Below the pieces are notes generated by a model, which saw only the letters and a program-made list of their open reading frames with translations, searched no databases and was not told the origin of the DNA. Position numbers and translations under genes: made by a program. A stretch of 22,270 nt of DNA from an uncultured Eubacteriales bacterium. Its GTDB lineage: Bacteria; Bacillota; Clostridia; Oscillospirales; Acutalibacteraceae. Positions 6,780 through 14,307 of the stretch are shown one piece after another. Positions within the stretch are counted from its first letter, which is position 1, and every line of letters begins with the position of its first letter. The stretch covers positions 1-22,270 of the forward strand of contig ONIF01000003.1 in NCBI GenBank assembly GCA_900317795.1, in the 5' to 3' direction.

Positions 6780-7151
6780 TTATGTAGCCTGCCTTCTTGT
6801 ATTTTCTGCCGTCAATCCAAAACTGATTGACAAAGCCTCATCTACTTTATACATATCATTACTGTTAAGAGTTCCCATTTTTTCCTTTAATCTCTTTTTG
6901 TCAAGAGTGCGTATCTGCTCCAAAAGTACAACGGAGTCTTTGGAAAGTCCGCTGTCGTCTGCATAAAGTCTTATATGCGTCGGCAAATTTGCCTTTGAAT
7001 TCTGACTGGTTATTGCAGCCGCTATTACTGTCGGACTAAATCTGTTTCCAACATTATTCTGAATTATCAGAACAGGTCGCACTCCTCCCTGCTCCGAGCC
7101 TACAACGGGACTTAAATCTGCATAATATATATCTCCCCGCCTAATGTTCAT
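6780..7151 (-). CDS. MazF/PemK-type endoribonuclease (NdoA-like)
   Basis: The product of 123 residues matches the NdoA/MazF toxin family: MNIRRGDIYYADLSPVVGSEQ, then GGVRPVLIIQNNVGNRFSPTVI with the conserved Arg, and AAITSQ with the conserved Thr used for RNA cleavage. Such proteins cut mRNA at short sequences and are normally held in check by a small MazE/NdoAI antitoxin encoded just upstream. I chose ATG at 7151 over the upstream ATG at 7214 because the family starts at this MNI/MxxKRGD position and a GGAG lies about 12 bases before it. No antitoxin-sized reading frame with a ribosome site is visible in 7152-7443, so the gene appears solitary. Confidence 0.88.
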   Translation of the reverse strand: MNIRRGDIYYADLSPVVGSEQGGVRPVLIIQNNVGNRFSPTVIAAAITSQNSKANLPTHIRLYADDSGLSKDSVVLLEQIRTLDKKRLKEKMGTLNSNDMYKVDEALSISFGLTAENTRRQAT

Positions 7152-7395
7152 AGTTTTTTCACACTCCGTGATTTGATTTAAAATATGTGCTGATAGTAAT
7201 TTGCCCCAAAACACAAAATTTTAATCACTGCTTATAAAAATCAACACACTACTATTATATTCCAATTTTCCGATTATGTAATAATAACTTTCATGTATGT
7301 ATATTATAAACAGCGATATTTAATTATATGAATCACCAAAACATTTCATTCCTGTTTATTTCAAATTTTCGTTCGACATGATGGGATATTCTTCC
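7152..7395. other. AT-rich gap between rluA terminator and mazF, no gene seen
   Basis: I looked for a MazE-like antitoxin on the minus strand and saw only stop-rich AT sequence. One ATG near 7380 opens a frame that ends after about eight codons. The region presumably holds the mazF promoter, but I cannot choose a convincing pair of hexamers. Confidence 0.5.
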
Positions 7396-7426
7396 GTAAA
7401 AAAAGAGAAACGACTTCCCGTTTCTA
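7396..7426 (-). terminator. Terminator closing the his-queA-rluA unit
   Basis: On the minus strand AGAAACG pairs with CGTTTCT around GGAAGT and is followed by CTTTTTTT. It lies about 20 bases after the stop codon of the pseudouridine synthase gene. Confidence 0.88.
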
Positions 7427-7443
7427 CGAGAAATCGCTCCGTT

Positions 7444-8310
7444 TTATAATTTTTTCAATTTTTCTGCTATCATTTCAAACCAGTCATCAGGCTCTTTTTT
7501 GACTTTTATCCTCTCATGCGTAACGGGGTGAGTAAACTCCAATTCCGCACAATGCAGACATTGTCTGTTAAAATAAAGCCTGCTCCCTCCATACATATCA
7601 TCTCCTGCGAGGGAATGCCCCATACTCGACATGTGCACTCTTATCTGATGTGTACGACCTGTTTCAAGTTCAAATTCAACGTATGTATGACCATACATTG
7701 TTTTTATCGCCCTGTAATGCGTTATCGCATTGATTCCGCCCTCTCCCACTTCTCTCTGTATGGTATGCCCCTCTTTCAGTCTGATAGGTGCATTTATCGT
7801 ACCGCTTCCCGATAACTCTCCCTCACACAATGCAACATATACTTTCTTTACACGCTTTGTAAGATACGTCATGGCAAAACTGCTTTTTGCCGTCAAAACA
7901 AGTCCCGATGTATCTTTATCAAGCCTGTTCACCGCTCTGAATGCATAATTCTCCCCTTTTGACCGTGCATAATAAACAGCATAATTTGCCAATGTATCAA
8001 GCTGATGTTCTCTCACAGGGTGTACAGGCATAAACGGCGGTTTATTGAATATCAACACTTCATCATCTTCATACACTATCTCAACGGGATTGTTGACAGC
8101 AGCTATCTCATTTTCATCTTCGGGCATTCTTATTTCAACCATATCTCCAAAATGCAGTATATCTATACTTCTTATATGCTTTCCGTTGGCAGTTATGCCG
8201 TTTTCGGTGCGTTTGAGCTTTATCAAAAGCCTTGATGATACATTACAATGACGCTTCAAAAAATTCTGTACGCTTATTCCGTCAAGTTCTCTTTCCACAA
8301 CAAATTTCAT
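7444..8310 (-). CDS. RluA-family pseudouridine synthase
   Basis: The 288-residue protein has an N-terminal S4-like RNA-binding part (about 1-62, VQNFLKRHCNVSSRLLIKLKR) and the RluA/RluD catalytic domain. The active-site motif is RAVNRLDKDTSGLVL with Asp131 as nucleophile. Asn replaces the His found before RLD in many family members, which I recall as common in clostridial versions. GRTHQIRVHMSSMGHSLAGD near 218-237 is the second family signature. It converts uridines in rRNA or tRNA to pseudouridine, but the target cannot be told from sequence. Its ATG overlaps the queA stop in an ATGA, so the two are translationally coupled. Confidence 0.9.
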   Translation of the reverse strand: MKFVVERELDGISVQNFLKRHCNVSSRLLIKLKRTENGITANGKHIRSIDILHFGDMVEIRMPEDENEIAAVNNPVEIVYEDDEVLIFNKPPFMPVHPVREHQLDTLANYAVYYARSKGENYAFRAVNRLDKDTSGLVLTAKSSFAMTYLTKRVKKVYVALCEGELSGSGTINAPIRLKEGHTIQREVGEGGINAITHYRAIKTMYGHTYVEFELETGRTHQIRVHMSSMGHSLAGDDMYGGSRLYFNRQCLHCAELEFTHPVTHERIKVKKEPDDWFEMIAEKLKKL

Positions 8311-9347
8311 TCTTTTATCCCGTTTCCTATCAACATCGCATCGCCAAAACTGAAAAATCTGTATTTTTCTTCAACGGCAATTTTATATGCATTCATTACA
8401 TTGTCAAAGCCTGCAAATGCCGATACAAGCATGATAAGCGTGCTTTCGGGCAGGTGAAAATTTGTTATCAAGCCGTCAAGCACTTCAAATTGAAATCCGG
8501 GATAGATAAATATATCTGTCCAACCCTCACTTGCCTTAATACAGCCTTCTTTTTTAGCAACTGTTTCCAATGTGCGACAACTTGTCGTGCCTACGGATAT
8601 TACTCGACCGCCACTCTTTTTCGTTTCATTGATAAGTCTTGCTGTTTCTTCGGGCAGTTCATAATGTTCCGAATGCATTTTGTGATTTGTCACATCATCA
8701 ACTTTGACAGGTCTGAAAGTTCCCAAGCCTACATGAAGTGTCACAAATCCTATTTTCACGCCTTTATCCCTTGCTTTCTGCAAAAGTTCCTTTGTAAAAT
8801 GCAGTCCTGCCGTAGGTGCAGCCGCTGAACCTAATTCACGGCTGTAAACTGTCTGATAACGTTCTTTATCCTGCAATTTTTCATGTATATACGGTGGCAA
8901 GGGCATTTGTCCGAGTTTATCGAGGTTTTCAAAAAAACTTCCCTCACACTCAAATTCAACTACCCTGTTTCCGTCATCTTTCACTTCAACGACTGTTGCC
9001 GTCATCAAACCCTCTCCAAATGTGAATTTTGCACCCTCTCTTGCTTTTCTGCCGGGCTTTACAAGAGTTTCCCATTTTTTATTTTCCACCTGCTTCAAAA
9101 GCAAAAACTCTACATTTGCACCTGTGCCGACTTTCTCCCCGAATATCCTTGCAGGCAGTACCCTCGAATCGTTCAAAATCAGACAGTCACCCTCATGCAG
9201 ATATTCCAATATATCATAAAAATGTTTATGTTCCAATTTACCCGTTTCCCTGTCCATAACCAAAAGCCTTGAACTGTCACGAGGTTCAATCGGTGTCTGT
9301 GCAATCAATTCCTCCGGCAAGTCATAATAAAAATCGCTTGTTTTCAT
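8307..9347 (-). CDS. queA: QueA, S-adenosylmethionine:tRNA ribosyltransferase-isomerase
   Basis: This 346-residue enzyme transfers and isomerises the ribosyl part of SAM onto preQ1 in tRNA to form epoxyqueuosine, the penultimate step of queuosine synthesis. It shows the family start DFYYDLPEELIAQTPIEPRD, the SAAAPTAGLHFT segment, LHVGLGTFRPV and TNFHLPESTL, and has full length. The start ATG at 9347 has AAAGAAAGGA nearby. It lies after hisE, separated by a heptamer-repeat element, and is coupled to rluA. No other queuosine genes are in the window, so grouping with histidine genes is likely a matter of transcription rather than pathway. Confidence 0.96.
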   Translation of the reverse strand: MKTSDFYYDLPEELIAQTPIEPRDSSRLLVMDRETGKLEHKHFYDILEYLHEGDCLILNDSRVLPARIFGEKVGTGANVEFLLLKQVENKKWETLVKPGRKAREGAKFTFGEGLMTATVVEVKDDGNRVVEFECEGSFFENLDKLGQMPLPPYIHEKLQDKERYQTVYSRELGSAAAPTAGLHFTKELLQKARDKGVKIGFVTLHVGLGTFRPVKVDDVTNHKMHSEHYELPEETARLINETKKSGGRVISVGTTSCRTLETVAKKEGCIKASEGWTDIFIYPGFQFEVLDGLITNFHLPESTLIMLVSAFAGFDNVMNAYKIAVEEKYRFFSFGDAMLIGNGIKE

Positions 9348-9372
9348 AAAAAAATCCTTTCTTTGAAATAAA

Positions 9373-9421
9373 AATCAGCAATCAGCAATCATTGCTAATT
9401 GCTAACTGCTAATTGCTCATT
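9373..9421. repeat. Heptamer array, family A, hisE-queA junction
   Basis: Seven 7-mers stay in perfect register: AATCAGC twice, AATCATT, then GCTAATT, GCTAACT, GCTAATT, GCTCATT. The sense changes at the middle, so the element is a self-complementary hairpin. Positions 9389-9421 are identical to 12989-13021 over 33 bases. Confidence 0.85.
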
Positions 9422-9424
9422 GAT

Positions 9425-9751
9425 TTAAGTGTTTTTATCTACCTGATGAAATGTTTTCAAATTTCCCGTTTTCTGACTGCGTTTTGCAAGTTCTTCCATG
9501 ACTTCATCAACGGTTATTCCCTGCTGTGCCATCATGACAAACAGGTGATATATCAAATCCGATATTTCCAAAACGGTTTCTTTATTATCACCGTTTTTTG
9601 CGGCAATTATCGTTTCCGAACACTCCTCACCGACTTTTTTCAATATTTTGTCAAGTCCCTTTTCAAACAGGTAACAAGTATATGAACCCTCCTGTTTATT
9701 TTCTTTTCTGTCGAGTATCGTCTGATACAAGTTATACAATTCATTATCCAT
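9425..9751 (-). CDS. hisE: HisE, phosphoribosyl-ATP pyrophosphatase
   Basis: This 108-residue protein hydrolyses phosphoribosyl-ATP to phosphoribosyl-AMP, the second step of histidine synthesis. Its all-helical MazG-like fold shows the motif KVGEECSETIIAAKNGD and a second acidic helix EISDLIYHLFVMMAQQG, which bind magnesium. I chose ATG at 9751, which overlaps the end of hisI by 8 bases and has GGGAGGA at good spacing. An upstream in-frame ATG at 9775 lies deeper inside hisI and is less likely. HisE and HisI are separate here, while many bacteria have them fused. Confidence 0.93.
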   Translation of the reverse strand: MDNELYNLYQTILDRKENKQEGSYTCYLFEKGLDKILKKVGEECSETIIAAKNGDNKETVLEISDLIYHLFVMMAQQGITVDEVMEELAKRSQKTGNLKTFHQVDKNT

Positions 9752-10082
9752 TATTTTTATCCTCCCAGAGTTCATTGAAAAAACATGAATGACTGCCCGT
9801 ATGACAAGCCGCCCCTGTCTGTTCCACTATGACAAGCAATGTGTCTTTGTCGCAATCGCCCTTTATATCCACAACTTTCTGCAAGTGACCGCTTGTTGCA
9901 CCCTTATTCCAGAGTTCCTGCCTTGAACGGCTGTAAAACCATGTGTAGCCCGTTTCAAAAGTCTTTCTCATGGATTCCCTGTTCATGTAGGCAAGCATAA
10001 GCACTTCATTTGTGCCTTTTTCCTGAATAATTGCAGGCAACAAGTCGGCTTTTTTGAAATAGTCCTCTATAAACTCGTACAA
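9744..10082 (-). CDS. hisI: HisI, phosphoribosyl-AMP cyclohydrolase
   Basis: This 112-residue zinc enzyme opens the adenine ring of phosphoribosyl-AMP (third step of histidine synthesis). Visible signatures are VLMLAYMNRESM, TGYTWFYSRSRQELWNKGATSGH and the metal-binding segment DCDKDTLLVIVEQTG, AACHTGSHSCF with Cys, His and Cys ligands. The start is TTG at 10082, preceded by AAGGAG that itself overlaps the hisA stop codon. No ATG fits. It is tightly coupled to hisE downstream. Confidence 0.95.
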   Translation of the reverse strand: MYEFIEDYFKKADLLPAIIQEKGTNEVLMLAYMNRESMRKTFETGYTWFYSRSRQELWNKGATSGHLQKVVDIKGDCDKDTLLVIVEQTGAACHTGSHSCFFNELWEDKNNG

Positions 10083-10094
10083 CTCAAAAACTCC

Positions 10095-10829
10095 TTATCC
10101 TTTCTTTTTTGCAGCGGCTTTTGCAACCTCGATAGCCCTCTTTAAATCGAGATTTCCCGTATAAATTGCTTTTCCGCTGATTGCACCGTATATGTCGAGT
10201 GCCGTCAAGTTCAATATGTCTTTCAGATTTGACACACCGCCCGATGCAATGATATTGCACTTTACAGACGTTTTCAATTCGTCAAGCATGACAAGATTAG
10301 GTCCCGACAACATTCCGTCTTTTGAAATATCTGTGAAAATGATATATTTCACTCCTATATCTTCCATACGCTTTGCAAGCTCAATATAATTTATCTCAGA
10401 TGTATCTGTCCAGCCGTCAGCCGACACCATGCCGTCAAGTGCATCTATACTTACTGCTATCTGTGAAGAATACTTTTTAACTGCCTCTTTCACAAATTCG
10501 GGATTTCTTATTGCTGCCGAACCCAATATTACTCTGTCTATGCCGTTTTCAAGATAGAATTCTATCGACTTCATATCTCTGATACCGCCACCGACCTCTA
10601 TTTTCAAATTACATGACTTTCTGACGTTAAGTATCAAATCACTATTTACTCTTTTGCCGTCTTTTGCACCGTCAAGGTCAACCATGTGCATGAACTCCGC
10701 ACCCGCTTGTTCAAATTCCTTTGCGGTTTCAACAGCACTCTCCGCTACTTTATGCACGGTAGAATAATCTCCCCTGTACAGTCTTACGCAGTTTCCGTCT
10801 TTTATGTCTATTGCAGGCAATACTAACAT
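10095..10829 (-). CDS. hisA: HisA, ProFAR isomerase
   Basis: This 244-residue (beta/alpha)8 barrel converts ProFAR to PRFAR, the substrate of HisF. It shows LPAIDIKDGNCVRLYRGDY with the first catalytic Asp, VGGGIR at the phosphate site, SIDALDG with the second half-barrel Asp equivalent, TDISKDGML and ASGGVS. ATG at 10829 with AAAGG nine bases upstream is preferred to the in-frame TTG at 10838. Its product PRFAR needs HisF-HisH, which are not encoded here: hisH would normally precede hisA and hisF follow it. Confidence 0.95.
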   Translation of the reverse strand: MLVLPAIDIKDGNCVRLYRGDYSTVHKVAESAVETAKEFEQAGAEFMHMVDLDGAKDGKRVNSDLILNVRKSCNLKIEVGGGIRDMKSIEFYLENGIDRVILGSAAIRNPEFVKEAVKKYSSQIAVSIDALDGMVSADGWTDTSEINYIELAKRMEDIGVKYIIFTDISKDGMLSGPNLVMLDELKTSVKCNIIASGGVSNLKDILNLTALDIYGAISGKAIYTGNLDLKRAIEVAKAAAKKKG

Positions 10830-10850
10830 ATATATCAACCTTTCTTTTTA

Positions 10851-10895
10851 GAGTGGAGTGTTGAGAGTGGAGTTTTGAGAGTGGAGAGTGGAGTT
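10851..10895. repeat. Heptamer array, family B, arm next to hisA
   Basis: Six 7-mers in register (GAGTGGA, GTGTTGA, GAGTGGA, GTTTTGA, GAGTGGA, GAGTGGA on the plus strand) end just upstream of the hisA ribosome site. They are the inverted partner of 11065-11093. Confidence 0.85.
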
Positions 10896-11064
10896 ATGGC
10901 AATCTCCACTTCATTCTCAATATCCACCTTTATTCTGTGTTTCGATAAAGAGTTCGAGTTTACACAACTGCTTTTCTCTCAAAATCCACTGTTTTTTTAT
11001 TTTATAAATTCATGACTTGTCAAAGAATTCTCAGTGTTTGGCGAAAAGTCAGATTTTGCATTTG
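10896..11064. other. Loop region between family B arms, no gene seen
   Basis: The 169 bases enclosed by the two arms contain no credible reading frame on either strand. Nothing similar to hisH remains. A partial extra arm copy (CTCCACTTCATTCTC at 10904-10918) could pair with 10880-10895. A TTGACA near 11018-11023 (minus strand) has no well-spaced -10. Confidence 0.5.
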
Positions 11065-11093
11065 CTCCACTCTCAACTCTCCACACTCCACTC
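11065..11093. repeat. Heptamer array, family B, arm abutting the hisB stop codon
   Basis: Read on the minus strand, GAGTGGA, GTGTGGA, GAGTTGA and GAGTGGA follow the hisB TAA with no gap. It pairs with 10851-10895, giving a potential long hairpin across the hisB-hisA junction. Confidence 0.85.
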
Positions 11094-11672
11094 TTATAAT
11101 AACCCTTTTGTTGACAAAGGCTTGTCGCTTTCCGTCATTTTTACGGCAGCTTTCAAAGCGTGTGCCAATGCCTTATAAATTGCCTCTGTAATATGATGTG
11201 AATTTTTTCCGTAACATGACTTCAAATGCAGGGTTATTCCCGAATTATAAGCAAATGCCCTCATAAACTCCTCTGTCATACAGCTGTCATAAGTGCCTAT
11301 TCTTTCCTCGGGAAATTCCGCATCAAATACAAGAAACGGTCTGCCGCTTATGTCCAATGAACAGAATGCCAATGCCTCGTCCATCGGCACATAAAAAGAA
11401 CCAAATCTTTCAATGCCGCCCTTGTCTTTGAGAGCCTTGTCAAATGCCTTACCGATTACAATACCTGTATCTTCTATGGTATGGTGACAGTCAACGTGCA
11501 AATCTCCAACGGCTTTCACGGTAAGTCCAAATCCGCCATGCACCGAAAATGCCGTAAGCATGTGGTCAAAAAATCCTATGCCCGTTGATATATCCGTTTC
11601 ACCGCTGTCAAGACAAAGTTCAACGTGTATATCGGTTTCTTTTGTTTTCCTGTCAATTACCGCTGTACGCAT
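11094..11672 (-). CDS. hisB: HisB, imidazoleglycerol-phosphate dehydratase
   Basis: This 192-residue monofunctional enzyme dehydrates imidazoleglycerol phosphate to imidazole acetol phosphate. Its length and motifs are typical: GIGFFDHMLTAFSVHGGFGL, DLHVDCHHTIEDTGI and KNSHHITEAIYKALAHALK hold the two manganese-binding His/Glu clusters. It lacks the N-terminal HAD phosphatase part found in enterobacterial HisB, so histidinol-phosphate phosphatase must come from another gene. It has its own promoter in the 121-base gap after hisC. Confidence 0.96.
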   Translation of the reverse strand: MRTAVIDRKTKETDIHVELCLDSGETDISTGIGFFDHMLTAFSVHGGFGLTVKAVGDLHVDCHHTIEDTGIVIGKAFDKALKDKGGIERFGSFYVPMDEALAFCSLDISGRPFLVFDAEFPEERIGTYDSCMTEEFMRAFAYNSGITLHLKSCYGKNSHHITEAIYKALAHALKAAVKMTESDKPLSTKGLL

Positions 11673-11708
11673 TTTCTTTATGCCACCTTTTCCATGTATT
11701 GCGAATAT

Positions 11709-11737
11709 AGTATAACTTATTTTTTTCGATTTGTAAA
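11709..11737 (-). promoter_or_regulatory. Internal promoter upstream of hisB
   Basis: On the minus strand TTTACA (11732-11737) is followed after exactly 17 bases by TATACT (11709-11714). Transcription would start about 30 bases before the hisB ATG and could serve hisB-hisA-hisI-hisE-queA-rluA separately from the first promoter. Confidence 0.7.
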
Positions 11738-11793
11738 CAGAATTTGAACGATTATTTTTTGAAATGCCCGATATTTAACACTTTTGCATAAAA

Positions 11794-12870
11794 TTATATG
11801 CCCATATAAACATATTTTTCCACAATGTATTTCTCAAAGTATCTCAAAAACTCGTTGTTTTCGTCTGTACTGCCTGCCGTTATCCTTAAATAATCGGGTT
11901 TGAAGTATCTTACAGCTATTCCGTTCTCCAAAAGATATTCGTATATCGACCTTGCAAAATCCATTTTCATAAATACAAAATTCGTGCAGGGCTTGTATAT
12001 CTCAATCGGCATATCATACCGTTCTTTCAGCGTCATCAAGCCCTCATACAAATCTTTTGTATTCTTTATTATCTCCGCACATCTATCCTGCAAAAGTTCC
12101 TTGTGCCGATAAATAACCGTGCCTATCTCCTGAGTGAGAGTGTTCACGTTATAAGGCGATTTTACAGCCTGCAAAGCCCTTGTAATTTTCGCATTTGCAA
12201 CCGCAAAACCTAATCTTATTGACGCACTGCCTATCGCCTTTGACGCTGTTTTCAGCACAATCAAATTATCATATTCAGCCGTTTCTTTCAGAATGCTCTC
12301 ATTCCAGAAATCCATATAAGCCTCATCAAGTACGACAAGTGCCTTTACACTTTTCACTAACTTTCTTGCATTTTCGGCAGTAATGCCCTGTCCCGTAGGA
12401 TTGCACGGATTGGAAAATATCACCATGTCAGCGTTATTTTCATTGACCGTCTTTATCAATTCATCAACATCTATCTGCAAATCAGCCGTTTTCTGATAGG
12501 CGATAACCGTATTTTCAGACAATGCGGAATAAAATCGGTACATTGAAAAATCGGGTTCTGCAACAGCAACAATACTGTTTCTTTCAAGCATTGCAGATGC
12601 TAATATATAAAGCATTTCATCAGAACCGTTTGTAGCCGTGACATTTTCGGGCGATATGCCGTAATATTCCGCAAAGGCTTTTATCGGTTTTTCGGCTGTC
12701 GAATCGGGATAACGGTTAAACGGCATTACATCAATTATATCTTTTATTTCCTGCTTTACTTCTTCGGGCATATTGTAAAAACTTTCATTTGCGTCAAGTC
12801 TTATTCTGTAAGTGCCTTTGATTGGCTCATACGGCTCTAAATCCCTTACTTTTCCACACAACTCATACAT
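11794..12870 (-). CDS. hisC: HisC, histidinol-phosphate aminotransferase
   Basis: This 358-residue PLP enzyme converts imidazole acetol phosphate and glutamate to histidinol phosphate. It shows RLDANESFYNMP at the substrate end, NGSDEML, SNPCNPTGQ, LDEAYMDF and KTASKAIGSASIRLGF with Lys211 as the PLP lysine, and an Arg near RITAGS. The ATG at 12870 is fixed by the family's N-terminus, but it has no Shine-Dalgarno within 20 bases, because heptamer repeats run right up to the start codon. The nearest purine-rich candidate, AAAGGAAGG, lies about 57 bases upstream (12928-12936). Confidence 0.95.
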   Translation of the reverse strand: MYELCGKVRDLEPYEPIKGTYRIRLDANESFYNMPEEVKQEIKDIIDVMPFNRYPDSTAEKPIKAFAEYYGISPENVTATNGSDEMLYILASAMLERNSIVAVAEPDFSMYRFYSALSENTVIAYQKTADLQIDVDELIKTVNENNADMVIFSNPCNPTGQGITAENARKLVKSVKALVVLDEAYMDFWNESILKETAEYDNLIVLKTASKAIGSASIRLGFAVANAKITRALQAVKSPYNVNTLTQEIGTVIYRHKELLQDRCAEIIKNTKDLYEGLMTLKERYDMPIEIYKPCTNFVFMKMDFARSIYEYLLENGIAVRYFKPDYLRITAGSTDENNEFLRYFEKYIVEKYVYMGI

Positions 12871-12903
12871 AATTCAATTAGCAATGTGCAATTAGCAATG
12901 TGC
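12871..12903. repeat. Heptamer array, family A, abutting the hisC start codon
   Basis: On the plus strand AATTAGC, AATGTGC, AATTAGC, AATGTGC follow each other in register. The array directly touches the hisC ATG and is the inverted partner of 12991-13020. Confidence 0.85.
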
Positions 12904-12988
12904 AATGATTGCCAACCGCCAATGCCCTTCCTTTCTTAATATTTTTTACAATCTGCAAAAACAATCAGCAATGAACTGCCACACAAAT

Positions 12989-13021
12989 TCATTGCTAATT
13001 GCTAACTGCTAATTGCTCATT
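12989..13021. repeat. Heptamer array, family A, abutting the hisD stop codon
   Basis: This arm, built of GCTAATT-type 7-mers, is identical over 33 bases to 9389-9421. It begins at the hisD stop codon. Together with 12871-12903 it encloses about 85 bases that contain the likely displaced ribosome site of hisC. Confidence 0.88.
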
Positions 13022-14307
13022 TATTCAAATCTTACGCCAATGGAATTTGCGTGAGCCGTCAAGCCCTCTGTTTCCGCAAATCTCATTATATCTTCCTTAT
13101 CTTTTTCAAGGGCATTTTCCGTATAGTAAATGAAGCTTGACTTTTTCACGAAGCTGTCAACGGACAGCGGTGAGAAAAATCTTGCTGTACCGCTTGTCGG
13201 CAAAACGTGATTAGGTCCCGCAAAGTAATCCCCCAGCGGTTCGGGTGAATAGTTGCCCAAAAATACGGAACCTGCATTGTCCAACTTGCCTATGTATTCA
13301 AGCGGATTGTTACAGCATACTTCAAGGTGTTCGGGGGCTAATTGATTAGCCATTTCAACAGCCTTTTCCATTGTGTCACATACAATAATTACTCCGTAAT
13401 TTGTCAGAGATGCTTCAATAATATCCTTTCTCGAAAGCATCTGAATTTGTCTTTCAATCTGTGAAACGGTTTCTTCTGCCAGTTTTTCGGAAGTTGTCAC
13501 CATGATTGCAGACGCTAATTTGTCATGCTCTGCCTGTGACATCAAATCCGCTGCCAAAAATTTCGGGTTTGCGGTTTCATCTGCAAGGACAAGAATTTCA
13601 CTCGGTCCTGCAATCATGTCTATATCGACATTTCCGTAAAGAAGTTTCTTTGCCGTTGCAACAAAGATATTTCCGGGACCAACGATTTTATCCACTTTGG
13701 GAACGCTTTCCGTACCGTATGCAAGGGCTGCTATTGCCTGTGCACCGCCCATTAAAAATACTCTGTCAACGCCTGCAATCGCTGCTGCTGCCATGATATT
13801 CGGATTTGGCTTGCCGTCTTTCATAGGGGGAGTTACCATGATAATTTCACCGACACCTGCAATTTTTGCGGGAATTGCATTCATCAATACAGATGACGGA
13901 TAAGCCGCTGTACCACCGGGAACATATAAACCTACCCTTGCAAGACCTCTGACACGCTGTCCCATGATAACTCCGTTATCTTTGGTAGTAAGCCAGCTTT
14001 GCTGTTTCTGACGGCTGTGGAAATCTCTGATATTATCAGCGGCTTTCTTGAGAGTTACAATAAATTCAGGCTCGCACTCCGCAACTGCCGACATGATTTC
14101 ATCTTTTGATACTTCAAAATTTTCGGGTGCTTTGCCGTCAAATTTTATCGTGTATTCTCTTACGGCTTTATTTCCGTTTTCACGCACGTTATTGATAATT
14201 TCCGTAACGACTGCCGTTACATCATTGTTTGTATTTCTGCTTCTCTCCTCTATCTTTGAGAGAAATTCAACTTCATTTTTACCGTCTGCTTTGATAATAT
14301 TTATCAT
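13021..14307 (-). CDS. hisD: HisD, histidinol dehydrogenase
   Basis: This 428-residue zinc enzyme performs the last two steps, oxidising histidinol to histidine with two NAD+. It shows YVPGGTAAYPSSVLMNAIPAK, VGPGNIFVATAKKLLYG, DMIAGPSEILVLADE, LMSQAEHDKLASA with Gln/His metal ligands, LAPEHLEV with the catalytic Glu-His, and GPNHVLPTSGTARF. The ATG overlaps the hisG stop in ATGA. The length is normal and the start is supported by the overlap. Confidence 0.97.
   Translation of the reverse strand: MINIIKADGKNEVEFLSKIEERSRNTNNDVTAVVTEIINNVRENGNKAVREYTIKFDGKAPENFEVSKDEIMSAVAECEPEFIVTLKKAADNIRDFHSRQKQQSWLTTKDNGVIMGQRVRGLARVGLYVPGGTAAYPSSVLMNAIPAKIAGVGEIIMVTPPMKDGKPNPNIMAAAAIAGVDRVFLMGGAQAIAALAYGTESVPKVDKIVGPGNIFVATAKKLLYGNVDIDMIAGPSEILVLADETANPKFLAADLMSQAEHDKLASAIMVTTSEKLAEETVSQIERQIQMLSRKDIIEASLTNYGVIIVCDTMEKAVEMANQLAPEHLEVCCNNPLEYIGKLDNAGSVFLGNYSPEPLGDYFAGPNHVLPTSGTARFFSPLSVDSFVKKSSFIYYTENALEKDKEDIMRFAETEGLTAHANSIGVRFE

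Noticed and set aside
9372..9424. Intrinsic terminator between hisE and queA
   Set aside because: The element is self-complementary but AT-rich and has no T-run after the stem; it is better explained as a heptamer repeat.
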